64,000 bases of DNA from Bin107 sp965221655 (GTDB taxonomy: Bacteria > UBA8248), in contig OZ244906.1 of assembly GCA_965221655.1 (NCBI GenBank), positions 2,870,325-2,934,324 on the forward strand. Reading direction: 5' to 3'. A program made the position numbers and the translations under genes. The notes beneath the pieces are model-generated. The model did no database searches. It worked only from the letters and a program-made list of their open reading frames with translations, and had not been told where the DNA came from. Numbering within the stretch: position 1 is the stretch's first letter; every line of letters starts with the position of its first letter. Shown one piece after another: positions 52,375 through 60,950 of the stretch.

Positions 52375-53250
52375 TTGGAGCAGCTGACCGAAAGCGTTTT
52401 CTATTACGATTGCTACCCCACTGTGGGCATGGTGGTGACGGAGGAGGGTGTCATCGCCGTGGATGGTCCCATGCGGCCGACCGAAGCGCTCGCCTGGCGC
52501 GAGTTCATCGCGCAAAAGGGCCCGCTGCGCTACCTCGTGAACACCGAGCATCACCAGGATCATATTGCGGGCAACTGGTTCCTGCAGCCCGAGAAAATCG
52601 TGTCGAGCGAAATCGTCTACGCGGATTTCCACACCTCCATCGCCACGGCGGAAGAGGGGGCGGAGCGTATGCGCCAATACGACCCCGGCAGCGAGGCGCT
52701 GCTCGAGGGCTTCGCACTCAGACCCCCCGACATCACCTACAAGGAGCGGATGACGATACGCCTGGGCGGCAAGACGTTCATCCTCATCAACGCCGCGGGC
52801 CACACGCGGGGGCAGACGGTCGTGCACGCGGTGGAGGATCGCGTCGTCTTCACGGCGGACAACCTCACGCCCGCCTACAACGTGGCGTTTCACTCCGCCG
52901 ACGTCTGGGGCTGGTTCCAGTCGCTGGGAATGCTGGAAGCCCTCGACGTCGACTGGTACGTTCCCGGGCACGGCAAGCCGTGCGCGAAGGACGAGATACC
53001 CCGCCAGCGCGAGAAGCTCCACGCGCTCGTCGACAAGGTGCGCGACCTCAAGAACGCGGGGCTGAGCCGCGAGGAGGTGCAGGAGAAGGTGTTAGAGGTC
53101 TACGAGACGGACCTCAAGAGCAACGATCACATGGGCGAGCGCCTCACCATGCTCAGAAAAGGCGGCCTCGGCAATATCTATGACTATCTGGACGAACACC
53201 CCTCGGGACCGCTCAACAACCGCACCGACCCCGTGTGGCCCCACATGTAG
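52375..53250 (+). CDS. Metallo-beta-lactamase-fold hydrolase, altered first ligand (ExHxDH)
   Basis: A 291-residue MBL-fold protein. The motif reads VNTEHHQDHIAGN, with Glu in place of the first metal-binding His; AGHTRGQTVV, VFTADNLT and VPGHGKPCA supply the later ligands. It resembles the minus-strand protein at 46098-46964 in size and in this substitution. A TTG start preceded by GGGAGGG lies just after the dehydrogenase stop. Its operon partners suggest hydrolysis of a lactone or thioester in the same catabolic route. Confidence 0.83.
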   Translation: MEQLTESVFYYDCYPTVGMVVTEEGVIAVDGPMRPTEALAWREFIAQKGPLRYLVNTEHHQDHIAGNWFLQPEKIVSSEIVYADFHTSIATAEEGAERMRQYDPGSEALLEGFALRPPDITYKERMTIRLGGKTFILINAAGHTRGQTVVHAVEDRVVFTADNLTPAYNVAFHSADVWGWFQSLGMLEALDVDWYVPGHGKPCAKDEIPRQREKLHALVDKVRDLKNAGLSREEVQEKVLEVYETDLKSNDHMGERLTMLRKGGLGNIYDYLDEHPSGPLNNRTDPVWPHM

Positions 53251-53286
53251 GTGCGCCCTGCGCACGACGCCGAAGGAGCGTATTCC

Positions 53287-54729
53287 GTGAAGCCGATGAA
53301 CCTGCTCCTCATCATGGCGGACGAGTTGAGCGTCCGCGCCCTGGGCTGCTACGGCCACCCGATGGTCAAGACGCCGCACATCGACCGCCTGGCGGCCGCG
53401 GGCGTGCGCTTTACGGGCGCCTACACGAACTCGCCCATCTGCATCCCCGCCCGGGCGAGCCTCGCCACGGGCCGCTACGTGCACGAAATCGGCCACTGGG
53501 ACAACGCGAGCCCCTACGCGGGCGATCCGCCCGGTTGGGGGCACCGCCTCCAGGCCGCGGGCGTGCGGGTGATGTCCATCGGCAAGCTCCACTACCGAAA
53601 CGCCTCCGACCCCACGGGCTTCGACGAGCAGATCGTGCCCATGCACGTACGCGAGAACGTGGGCAAGGCACTGGGCTCGATTCGTGATGAATTGATTGTC
53701 CAGAAGGCAGATAAACTGGCGCGCGAGATTGGCCCCGGCGAGACGAGCTATTCGAACTACGATCTCGACATCGCGGAGCGGGCGTGTGCCTGGCTCGAGG
53801 AGGAAGGCCGCCGCCGCGACGCCCCCTGGATGACGTTCGTCTCCTTCGTCTCGCCCCATTTCCCGCTCATGGCGCCGCAAGAGTATTTTGACATGTATCC
53901 GCCCGAGTCCGTGCCCGCGCCCAAGCCACACGCCCTGGACGGCCGCCCCCGCCACCCCTGGATAGAGGCGTACCGCAAGTACGTGCCCTCGGACGATTTT
54001 TTCGACGACGAGAAAAGGCGCGTCGCTATCGCCTCATATTTCGGGCTGTGCACGTTTGTGGACGCCCAGATAGGCCGCGTGTTGGAGAGCCTCGAGCGCG
54101 CAGGCCTTGCCGGTGACACGCGCGTGTTGTTCGCCAGCGACCACGGCGAGAACCTGGGCGCGCGGGGTACATGGGGCAAGGGCACGATGTACCAGGAATC
54201 AGCCGGAGTGCCGCTCGTGATGGCCGGGCCGGACGTAGGCGCGGGCAAGGTGGTGGAAACGCCCGTCTCGCTCGTAGACTTTCACCCCACGATTCTCGCC
54301 TCGTTCGGCTTGGCGCCCGAAGCGGGGCTGCCGGGCCGTTCGCTCTACGAAACCGCCCGCGCACCCTACGACCCCGAGAGGGTCGTCTTCAGCGAATACC
54401 ACGCCTCGGGGGCGGAGACGGCGGCCTACCTCGTGCGCAAGGGCCGCATGAAGTACGTCCACTACGTAGACTATCCCCCCGAGCTCTACGACCTGGAGAG
54501 CGACCCCGAGGAGCAGAACGACCTCGCCGGCGCACCTGCCTTCAGCGACGTGTGCGCCGAACTCGAAGCCGCGCTGCGCGCGATTCTCGATCCCGAGGAG
54601 ACCGACGCGCGCGCCAAGCGCGAGCAGGCAGCACTCGTCGCGCGCCTGGGCGGGCGCGAACACGTCATCCGCACCGGCACGGGCGGCGCCACCCCCACCC
54701 CGGGTCACTACGCGGACGATGGATATTAG
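53287..54729 (+). CDS. Sulfatase (choline-sulfatase/arylsulfatase type)
   Basis: A 480-residue alkaline-phosphatase-fold sulfatase. The formylglycine motif C-x-P-x-R is intact as C52-IPAR in NSPICIPARASLATG. Metal ligands include the N-terminal IMADELS (Asp) and the later FASDHGENLG. No signal peptide is seen, so it is probably cytoplasmic. The C-terminal RKGRMKYVHYVDYPPELYDLESDPEEQNDLA is typical. The GTG at 53287 has GAAGGAG before it. Activation would need a formylglycine-generating enzyme or anSME, not seen here. Confidence 0.92.
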   Translation: MKPMNLLLIMADELSVRALGCYGHPMVKTPHIDRLAAAGVRFTGAYTNSPICIPARASLATGRYVHEIGHWDNASPYAGDPPGWGHRLQAAGVRVMSIGKLHYRNASDPTGFDEQIVPMHVRENVGKALGSIRDELIVQKADKLAREIGPGETSYSNYDLDIAERACAWLEEEGRRRDAPWMTFVSFVSPHFPLMAPQEYFDMYPPESVPAPKPHALDGRPRHPWIEAYRKYVPSDDFFDDEKRRVAIASYFGLCTFVDAQIGRVLESLERAGLAGDTRVLFASDHGENLGARGTWGKGTMYQESAGVPLVMAGPDVGAGKVVETPVSLVDFHPTILASFGLAPEAGLPGRSLYETARAPYDPERVVFSEYHASGAETAAYLVRKGRMKYVHYVDYPPELYDLESDPEEQNDLAGAPAFSDVCAELEAALRAILDPEETDARAKREQAALVARLGGREHVIRTGTGGATPTPGHYADDGY

Positions 54730-54857
54730 GGAGACGCATCGCATGAGTGCAACGTGGTGCGCGAAGGCCGGAGCCAGGTGCTCATCGTGTCGTTGGTTCG
54801 CCCCACCCACCGGCGGGACACCTATGGTCGCCGGCGCAATGCCGGCCCGCGTGGTTC

Positions 54858-56210
54858 CTACTCCCCGCCCGCTCCCAGAATCCTCCGGGCCGAGGCCGTG
54901 AGGCGTTCGGTGGCGTCGGCGATTTTGCCCGCCTCGACGAGCAGGCGGCCGTTTTCCTTGACCTTGCTTCCTGCGATGAAGACCGTCTCCACGTTGTCGC
55001 GCTCGGCGTAGAACACAACGGCGCGCGCCGCGTCCCCTGCGGGCGTCAGGTTCAGAGCGTCGCTTCGTATCAAGACGAGGTCGGCCTGCTTGCCCGGCGT
55101 GAGCGAACCGATTCTCTCGCCCAGGCCCATCGCGTGTGCGTTGTTGATGGTGGCCCAGGCGAGTGCGTCGCGCGCGGAAAAGGTGAGGGCGGGGGCGCGG
55201 TAGGTGGACTCCTCCAGGCGGCGGTTGTCGAACATGCGCTGGGTTTGCAAGGCGTGGCGAGCCGTGTGGAGGAGGTTTCCCGAAACGTAGGTTTCCAAAT
55301 CCACGCCGATGGAGGGTCTGCCTCCCAGGGCGGCCACGCGCCCCACGACCGGCTCGCCCCGGTTCGTCTGCATCTCGGCCGAGGGGGTGGCCGTAACCGA
55401 GGCGCCCGCACCGAGAATGACCGCGAGCTCCGCGTCGTCCACGTAATTGCAGTGCACCAGGTTGTGGTCGGGGCCGAGCACGCCTTCTTCGGCGAGGACG
55501 TGGTAGCCGCCCTTCACCTTCCTGCTCGCGTCGCCCCAGATGTGGGCGCTCGACAACAAGTCGTACTCGCGCGCGAGCCGCATGTCGTGGAGCGTCACCG
55601 CGAGGGGAGAATAATCCGCCCCCAGAATTGCCATGGCGAGCGTTACCAGAGCTGCATCGTCCGAGAGGCGCCCCTTGCGCAGACGCTCTATCTCGCTTCT
55701 TGGGTGCGGAATTTCCGAGTAATGCGGTTGCCCGGGCGCAGGTTTGGGCTTGGGCGTTCCGTGGCCGAACAGGGCGCGAATCCCCGAAGCAAACAGAGCG
55801 TCCACGGCGGCATCGGTGTGTGCGGGGGTGGGATTGTTGTGGGACCAGTCGAACAGCGTGGTGACGCCCGCCTCCATCTGCCCCCATGCTCCGAGGAGCG
55901 TCGCTACGTAGACGTCCTCGGGCAGATAGGCGGGGGCCAGGGTTTCGTGGACGATCTCGAAATACTTGCGCCCGCCCCAGTCTCCCCCGAGTCCGCGCAG
56001 GGCGGTTTGCCAGGTGTGCATGTGGGCGTTCACGAGACCGGGGATGAGAATCGCCCCCCGCGCGTCGATGATCTCCGCATCCGCGGCATCGAGGTTCCCG
56101 CCCACGGCGGCGATGCGTGTTCCCTCGATGAGCAGGTCGCCGCTTTCGATCTCGCCGACCACCGGGTCCATCGACAGAATCGTCGCTCCCCGAATGAGCG
56201 TCTTCTTCAT
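54858..56210 (-). CDS. Amidohydrolase (chlorohydrolase/cytosine-deaminase-like)
   Basis: A 450-residue metal-dependent hydrolase of the amidohydrolase superfamily. The first metal pair is in GLVNAHMHTWQTALRG, later histidines are in LLSSAHIW and NLVHCNYVDD, and the Asp ligand is in PSIGVDLETYVSGN. The urease-type beta-sandwich brackets it (LIRGATILSMDP... and IGSLTPGKQADLVLIRSD). Relatives deaminate or dechlorinate purine-like and triazine compounds or act on N-C bonds. Its start overlaps the stop of the CMD selenoprotein gene (ATGA), so the two are coupled. Confidence 0.9.
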   Translation of the reverse strand: MKKTLIRGATILSMDPVVGEIESGDLLIEGTRIAAVGGNLDAADAEIIDARGAILIPGLVNAHMHTWQTALRGLGGDWGGRKYFEIVHETLAPAYLPEDVYVATLLGAWGQMEAGVTTLFDWSHNNPTPAHTDAAVDALFASGIRALFGHGTPKPKPAPGQPHYSEIPHPRSEIERLRKGRLSDDAALVTLAMAILGADYSPLAVTLHDMRLAREYDLLSSAHIWGDASRKVKGGYHVLAEEGVLGPDHNLVHCNYVDDAELAVILGAGASVTATPSAEMQTNRGEPVVGRVAALGGRPSIGVDLETYVSGNLLHTARHALQTQRMFDNRRLEESTYRAPALTFSARDALAWATINNAHAMGLGERIGSLTPGKQADLVLIRSDALNLTPAGDAARAVVFYAERDNVETVFIAGSKVKENGRLLVEAGKIADATERLTASARRILGAGGE

Positions 56211-56851
56211 CTCCCACTCTCCGCCTCGGGGAATTCCTCAGGCCAGTCGGCCAGCAGCGCCTCGAGGTAGGCCTTGAGGTCGTCGGGGCTTTTGCGGCGC
56301 ACTTTGTTGCGGTCAATCTCTTCTTGCGTCTCGATGGGGATGCCCAGCGCGTCGTTGAACTTGTTGCGCATGTTGAAGTAGGTGACGACCATCGTGAGCT
56401 CGACGATTTCAGAATCGGTGAAGTGCTTTGCGAGTTCCCCGAAAACGTCGTCGCGCTCTTTGGCCGTGTTGTGTGTTACGTGTTCCGCCCAGAGCAGTAC
56501 GGCGCGTTCGCGTTCGGTGAAGGAGGCGTAGTCGCCAGCCGCCATTGCCGCGATTTGCTCCGGCGCGATGCCCGCCGATTGACCAACCGGCGCGTTGTGG
56601 GCCAGTCAGTAGGCGCAGTCGTTGAGCTGGCTGGTTCTGATGATAGCCAGCTCCTTCGTCCTGGTGTCGAGTATCGAGCCCAGCCCCTGGCGCAAGAGGG
56701 CCGAGGTGAGCGGCAGCATGAATTTGGCGATGAAGGGTTGGTGCGCCATCACACGCCAGGCGTTGGGCACGCGGTTCAAGAGAACGTTCGCGTGGTCGAA
56801 CAGATGGTGGACGGCCGGGTCGTCGGCTTCGCGCATGGGGATGCGGGACAA
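56207..56851 (-). CDS. AhpD/CMD-like selenoprotein (TGA at complement 56606-56608 = Sec)
   Basis: A 214-residue CMD-family protein read through an in-frame TGA. Around it the sequence is ELAIIRTSQLNDCAYULAHNAP: residues C79-AY-U82-LAH match the AhpD-type C-x-x-C-x-x-H redox and proton-relay motif, with selenocysteine in place of the second Cys. Both sides belong to one domain (DPAVHHLFDHANVL... before; ERERAVLLWAEHVTH and DSEIVELTMVVTYFNMRNKFNDALG after). The TTG at 56851 follows AAGGAGG; an ATG at 56836 is the alternative. A SECIS hairpin follows. Likely a peroxidase or disulfide reductase. Standard calling would split it. Confidence 0.88.
56573..56592 (-). promoter_or_regulatory. Bacterial SECIS hairpin of the CMD selenoprotein gene
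   Basis: On the minus strand CGCCGGTT pairs with AATCGGCG (one G-U pair) over the loop GGTC. The loop begins with G, and 21 bases lie between the TGA (56608-56606) and that G. Stem length, loop size and distance all fit a bacterial SECIS. Confidence 0.78.
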
Positions 56852-57009
56852 GACGGGTTCCTCCTTGCAGGGGGATTCGTGCGAACGCCCCATTGTCGGA
56901 CGAAACGCGGCTTTTGGGAACCGTGAGCGCGCAGGTTGCGCGGCACAGGTCGGGGTGGGAAGATGCGCTCGATCATCCAGGGGACATGCTCGAAATCGAG
57001 GCGACATCC

Positions 57010-58113
57010 ATGCATGAAGAAACGAGAAGGCCCATCGGCCTCGCGGTGGTGGGATGCGGAAAGATTGGCCGCATCCGCGCGGAATTCGCACGTCAAAACC
57101 CCGCGGTCGCGTGGATCGGGCTGTGCGACGTGGACGAGAAGGTGGGGAGGAAACTGGCCGAGGACGTAGAGGCCGACTTCTTCACCACCGACTACCGCGA
57201 ACTCATCCAGCGCAACGAGGTGAATGCCATGGTTCTGGCCGTCTACGCGAACGAGCGGCTCGAGCCCGTCATGCTGGGGGTGGAGCGCGGCCATCGTATG
57301 CTGATCGAAAAGCCCTTGGCGGTGGACGCCGGGGTTTCGGAAAAACTCGCCCGCGCAATCGACGAGGCGGGGGTAGATGCAGTCGTCGGCTATACGCAGA
57401 GGTTTCGCCGCCGCTTCCTGGTAGCGAAGGAGAAGGTGCGCTCGGGCGAACTGGGCGATGTTTCCTCCGTTACGGGGCGCGCCTTTTTGAACCGCATGAA
57501 CCCGGTGGCGAATTCCACCAAAACCGAATTTCCGACCAGGTTCACCCCGATGGTCATCTCCGGCACCCACAGCGTGGATTTGTGCACGTGGTTTCTGGAG
57601 GGGCTCCGCCCCGTGGAGGTCTACGCTCGTTCGGTGGACAAGGCGATGGCCCCCTACCTGACCAAGGACTCCACGTTCGCCATTGTAACCTACGCGGATG
57701 GAACGCTGTGGAGTATGAACGTGAGCTGGGCACTGCCCCGCGTCTGGCCCGCGGAGGTGTATTCGCTCGAGCTGGGCATCGTGGGAACGGGCGGCGTGCT
57801 CACGATAGACGACACACACCGCGACGTGGTGCTCGCCACCGAGGAGCCGCACGCATCTGCGCGTCTGAAACAGGGGCGCAACGTAAGCTTCCTGACCAGC
57901 TACCCGCCGGGAGACCTCGCGTTCGACCAACTCTGGGGGCCGATGCGCGAGGAGACGCGCTCGTGGTTCGACAGAATCTATCTGGGGGTTCCCACGCCGC
58001 ACACCACGGCGGGAGAGGCGCACGAAAACCTGATGCTGTGTCTGGCGATGGACCATTCGGCCGGGACCGGACGCGCAGTGCCGCTGCCCGCCTCGCCGAA
58101 GGACCTGGATTAG
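57010..58113 (+). CDS. Gfo/Idh/MocA-family oxidoreductase 1
   Basis: A 367-residue NAD(P)-dependent oxidoreductase. The Rossmann start is IGLAVVGCGKIGRIRAEFARQ, the family motif is MLIEKPLAVDAGVSEKLARA (E-K-P), and the C-terminal domain holds VISGTHSVDLCTWFLEG with the catalytic His/Asp. Members oxidise sugars, inositols or related polyols. The ATG at 57010 is taken from the domain start; two earlier in-frame ATGs lack better ribosome sites. It is divergent from the selenoprotein gene and followed by a close relative. Confidence 0.9.
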   Translation: MHEETRRPIGLAVVGCGKIGRIRAEFARQNPAVAWIGLCDVDEKVGRKLAEDVEADFFTTDYRELIQRNEVNAMVLAVYANERLEPVMLGVERGHRMLIEKPLAVDAGVSEKLARAIDEAGVDAVVGYTQRFRRRFLVAKEKVRSGELGDVSSVTGRAFLNRMNPVANSTKTEFPTRFTPMVISGTHSVDLCTWFLEGLRPVEVYARSVDKAMAPYLTKDSTFAIVTYADGTLWSMNVSWALPRVWPAEVYSLELGIVGTGGVLTIDDTHRDVVLATEEPHASARLKQGRNVSFLTSYPPGDLAFDQLWGPMREETRSWFDRIYLGVPTPHTTAGEAHENLMLCLAMDHSAGTGRAVPLPASPKDLD

Positions 58114-58197
58114 TCGCTGCTTGCGGTGCGCGGTTTCCCGCGTGCCTAGCCGGGTGCGTTATTACTTGTGTGTTCGATGGTTGTCCGGGAGGGTGCG

Positions 58198-59328
58198 ATG
58201 TCCGCTTCACCTGGCGGGAAGAATCCGATTGGCCTGGCGGTGGTGGGCTGCGGACGGGTGGGCCGCATCCGTACGCGTTGTGCCAGGGAGTATCCGGGCA
58301 CGGAGTGGCTTGGGCTCTGCGACGTGGACGCAAAGAAGGGTAGGGCGATGGCCGCGGAGTTCGGAGCCGATTTCTTTACGACCGATTTCGCGGAACTCAT
58401 CCGCAGGCCCGAGGTCAACGCCGTCGTCATCGCCACGGACGAGGAGTGGCACGCGAAGCCGCTTTGGGAGTCGATAGAGCAAGGCCACCGCATCCTCGTG
58501 GAAAAGCCCCTGGCCACGAGCGTCGCCGAATCGGCGCGGCTCGTGGAGGCCGCGGAAGCCGCGGGCGTGGAGCTTCTGGTGGGCTATACCCAGCGCTTCA
58601 GGAGGCGCTGGCTCACGGCGCGCGAACACGTGCAGTCGGGACTTCTGGGCGAAATCACCTCCGCGACGACGCGCGCGCTGCTCAACCGCCAGGTCGGCAT
58701 CACGCGGCTGTCGAGGAATGAGGATCGCTCCACCCTCACGCCCATGGTGATCTCTGGCACCCATGCCCTGGACGTGATGCTCTTCGTCATGGGGCCGGGC
58801 AAGCGCCCCGTCGAGGTCGTCTCGCGTTCGGTGTCGCGGGTGATGACGGGCGTCGGCACCCAGGACGCCACGTTCAGCATCTTCACCTTCGATGACGGCA
58901 CCATCTGGAGCATGGAGTGCAACTGGGGGATGCCCACCATCTGGCCCGCCTCGACCTACGGACTCGCAATCAGCGTGGTGGGCAGCGAGGGCGCGCTCAC
59001 CATCGACGATACCCATGCCGACTTCATCATGGCGTCGGAAAATCCGCTGGCCTCACACCGGGGCGAGGAGCGCCACGTACATCTGCTGGGCAGCTACCCG
59101 GCGGGCGACATGTCGCGGGGCCAGTTCTGGGGGCCGATGCGCGAGGAGTCCATCGCCTGGCTCGCGCACCTCTACACCGGGGTGGAAATGCCCCACTGCA
59201 CGGGCGCCGAGGGGCACAGAAACCTCATGCTCTGCATGGCGTGCGACCTGGCGGCGAAGCGCGGGGAGGCCGTGCGCCTGCCCGTCGACCCCGAGGAGTT
59301 GCAGGCGGGGCTTGCGGCGCGGGGCTAG
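58198..59328 (+). CDS. Gfo/Idh/MocA-family oxidoreductase 2
   Basis: A 376-residue paralogue of the gene just before, with the same blocks in order: IGLAVVGCGRVGRIRTRCARE, ILVEKPLATSVAESARLVEA, GYTQRFRRRWL, MVISGTHALDVMLFVMG and GALTIDDTHAD. GGGAGGG precedes the ATG at 58198. Two adjacent members may act on two steps or two stereoisomers of one compound, as in inositol routes. Its stop shares CTAG with the convergent cupin gene. Confidence 0.9.
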   Translation: MSASPGGKNPIGLAVVGCGRVGRIRTRCAREYPGTEWLGLCDVDAKKGRAMAAEFGADFFTTDFAELIRRPEVNAVVIATDEEWHAKPLWESIEQGHRILVEKPLATSVAESARLVEAAEAAGVELLVGYTQRFRRRWLTAREHVQSGLLGEITSATTRALLNRQVGITRLSRNEDRSTLTPMVISGTHALDVMLFVMGPGKRPVEVVSRSVSRVMTGVGTQDATFSIFTFDDGTIWSMECNWGMPTIWPASTYGLAISVVGSEGALTIDDTHADFIMASENPLASHRGEERHVHLLGSYPAGDMSRGQFWGPMREESIAWLAHLYTGVEMPHCTGAEGHRNLMLCMACDLAAKRGEAVRLPVDPEELQAGLAARG

Positions 59329-59675
59329 TCCATCGTCGCGGTCGGCGGCGGCCAGTCTGCGGATTTGTTCTTGAACGAGAGGTAGACGAACTCGCCGTCG
59401 CTCTCGTTTTTGAATTCGTGCTCGGTCCCCTCGGGAATGTGGATGATGTCGCCTGCCGATACGGTTTTCTCTTCCTCGCCCACCCGAAACCATGCCGTGC
59501 CCTCGACGACGTTGATTATCTGCTCGCAGCCGTGCGTGTGCGGGCGGGCGAGCTTGCCCGGCTGGCTCACCGAACGGTTAAGGGTTACGTGCTCGCCGAT
59601 GATGATGCTGCCCTCCGAATCCGACGGACGGGCCAGATTTTTTCGCTTCATGTCGTCCCAACGGTAAAACGGCAT
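59325..59675 (-). CDS. Small cupin-domain protein
   Basis: A 116-residue single cupin. The metal motif is RPHTHGCEQIINVVEGTAWFRVG (H-x-H...E) with the second part DIIHIPEGTEHEFKN. Such proteins act as isomerases, dioxygenases or sensors; function is not clear. The start ATG at 59675 lies after AAAGGAGC. It ends in the last four bases of the oxidoreductase gene on the other strand. Confidence 0.88.
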   Translation of the reverse strand: MPFYRWDDMKRKNLARPSDSEGSIIIGEHVTLNRSVSQPGKLARPHTHGCEQIINVVEGTAWFRVGEEEKTVSAGDIIHIPEGTEHEFKNESDGEFVYLSFKNKSADWPPPTATMD

Positions 59676-59740
59676 TTCGGTGCTCCTTTCGGGGAGGCGA
59701 TTTCAGGGGTGCCGCGTGGTGCGTCGACCCGGGTGATTCG

Positions 59741-59770
59741 TTGACACGCAAACCCTCTCGTCTGTAAGAT
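59741..59770 (+). promoter_or_regulatory. Candidate promoter for the TRAP transporter genes
   Basis: TTGACA (59741-59746) and TAAGAT (59765-59770) are 18 bases apart. The start codon at 59939 follows a leader of about 160 bases in which I see no obvious regulatory structure. Confidence 0.55.
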
Positions 59771-59938
59771 TCTCACTCCAAGCATACACAAACGGGTATG
59801 GGTTGGAAACGAAGCGGAGGCTTCATTCGCTGCGCCAGTGGGGTGCATGGCGAGGAGGTTTCCTCGCGCGTGGAACGAACGAGCCGAACCGACGTGAGGC
59901 GTCGGCATTCTCACGTAACTTCATCAGGGAGAGGAAAA

Positions 59939-60922
59939 ATGAAGAGATTCACAAAGATGGTCGGCGTTTTGGCCCTGGTCTTGCCGTTTCTGGCGGCAGG
60001 CGACGTCCTGGCCGCGCCCGCGAAGTACGACGTCGCGGTCGGCAGCCTGGGCGGCACGATGGGCAGGCTGGGGGCGGGCCTCAGCGAGATCGTCAACAGA
60101 AAGCAGAAGGAGATCATCCTCAGCGTGGTGCCCGGCGGCGGGCGCGCGAATCCGGCCCGCGTGGGCGGAGGCGGCGCGGATTTCGGTTATTCGTTCTCGA
60201 ACTTCGCGGGCGCTGCGCTGGCCGGCAAGACGCCCTTCAAGAAGTCCTACAAAAACCTGCGGGGCATAGCCACCTTCTGGGACTCTTGCTACCACCAGTA
60301 TGCGTCCAAGGAACTCTACGACGCGGGCGTCAAGACGTGGGGCGACATCATCAAGTCGAAGGCACCGCACAAGGTGGGCGTGGCCAAGAAGGGAACCAGC
60401 ACCGAGTACGTGGGCAGCCTGATCGTCAAGCACTACGGGACGAACTACAAGGAACTCACCAAGCGCGGCTACAAACTCAACTTCGCGGGCGTGGGCGGCA
60501 TGTCGCGCGCGATTCGCGCGCGTCAGATCGACTTCTACTTCCACAACTCGGGCGACCCCAACGGCGCGGGCATCCAGGCCGCCCTGGGGCGCAACCTCGT
60601 GTTTCTGGACATGAGCGACGACGTGAAAAAGATGCTGGCGGGCCACGGCTTCACGCCGTGCCAGATTCCGGGCGGCATATACAGGGGAAATCCCAATCCC
60701 AAGGACTCGATGGGGCTCTCGGGCGTGCTGCTCACCACGACCAAGATGAGCGCCGACGTGGTGTATTCGATCCTCAAGATAGCGAAGGACGAATTGAAAT
60801 TCCTCGGCGGCGTCCACAAGATATACAAGAGTTGGGACCCGAAGAAGGCGGGCATGAAAATCGGAGTGCCCCTGCACGAGGGCGCCAAGCGCTTCTACAA
60901 GGAAATCGGCGCGCTGAATTAA
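59939..60922 (+). CDS. TAXI-family TRAP transporter solute-binding protein
   Basis: A 327-residue periplasmic binding protein. The signal is MKRFTKMVGVLALVLPFLAAGDVLA-AP, then YDVAVGSLGGTMGRLGAGLSEIVNRK, VVPGGGRANPARVGGGGADFGYSFSNFA and PHKVGVAKKGTSTEYVG, the TAXI layout. It lies 28 bases before a fused TRAP permease gene. TAXI proteins deliver carboxylates such as glutamate or 2-oxoglutarate; the ligand here is unknown. GAGAGGAAAA precedes the ATG. Confidence 0.92.
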   Translation: MKRFTKMVGVLALVLPFLAAGDVLAAPAKYDVAVGSLGGTMGRLGAGLSEIVNRKQKEIILSVVPGGGRANPARVGGGGADFGYSFSNFAGAALAGKTPFKKSYKNLRGIATFWDSCYHQYASKELYDAGVKTWGDIIKSKAPHKVGVAKKGTSTEYVGSLIVKHYGTNYKELTKRGYKLNFAGVGGMSRAIRARQIDFYFHNSGDPNGAGIQAALGRNLVFLDMSDDVKKMLAGHGFTPCQIPGGIYRGNPNPKDSMGLSGVLLTTTKMSADVVYSILKIAKDELKFLGGVHKIYKSWDPKKAGMKIGVPLHEGAKRFYKEIGALN

Positions 60923-60950
60923 CCCGTTTCCAACGATAGAGGCGCCAAGG

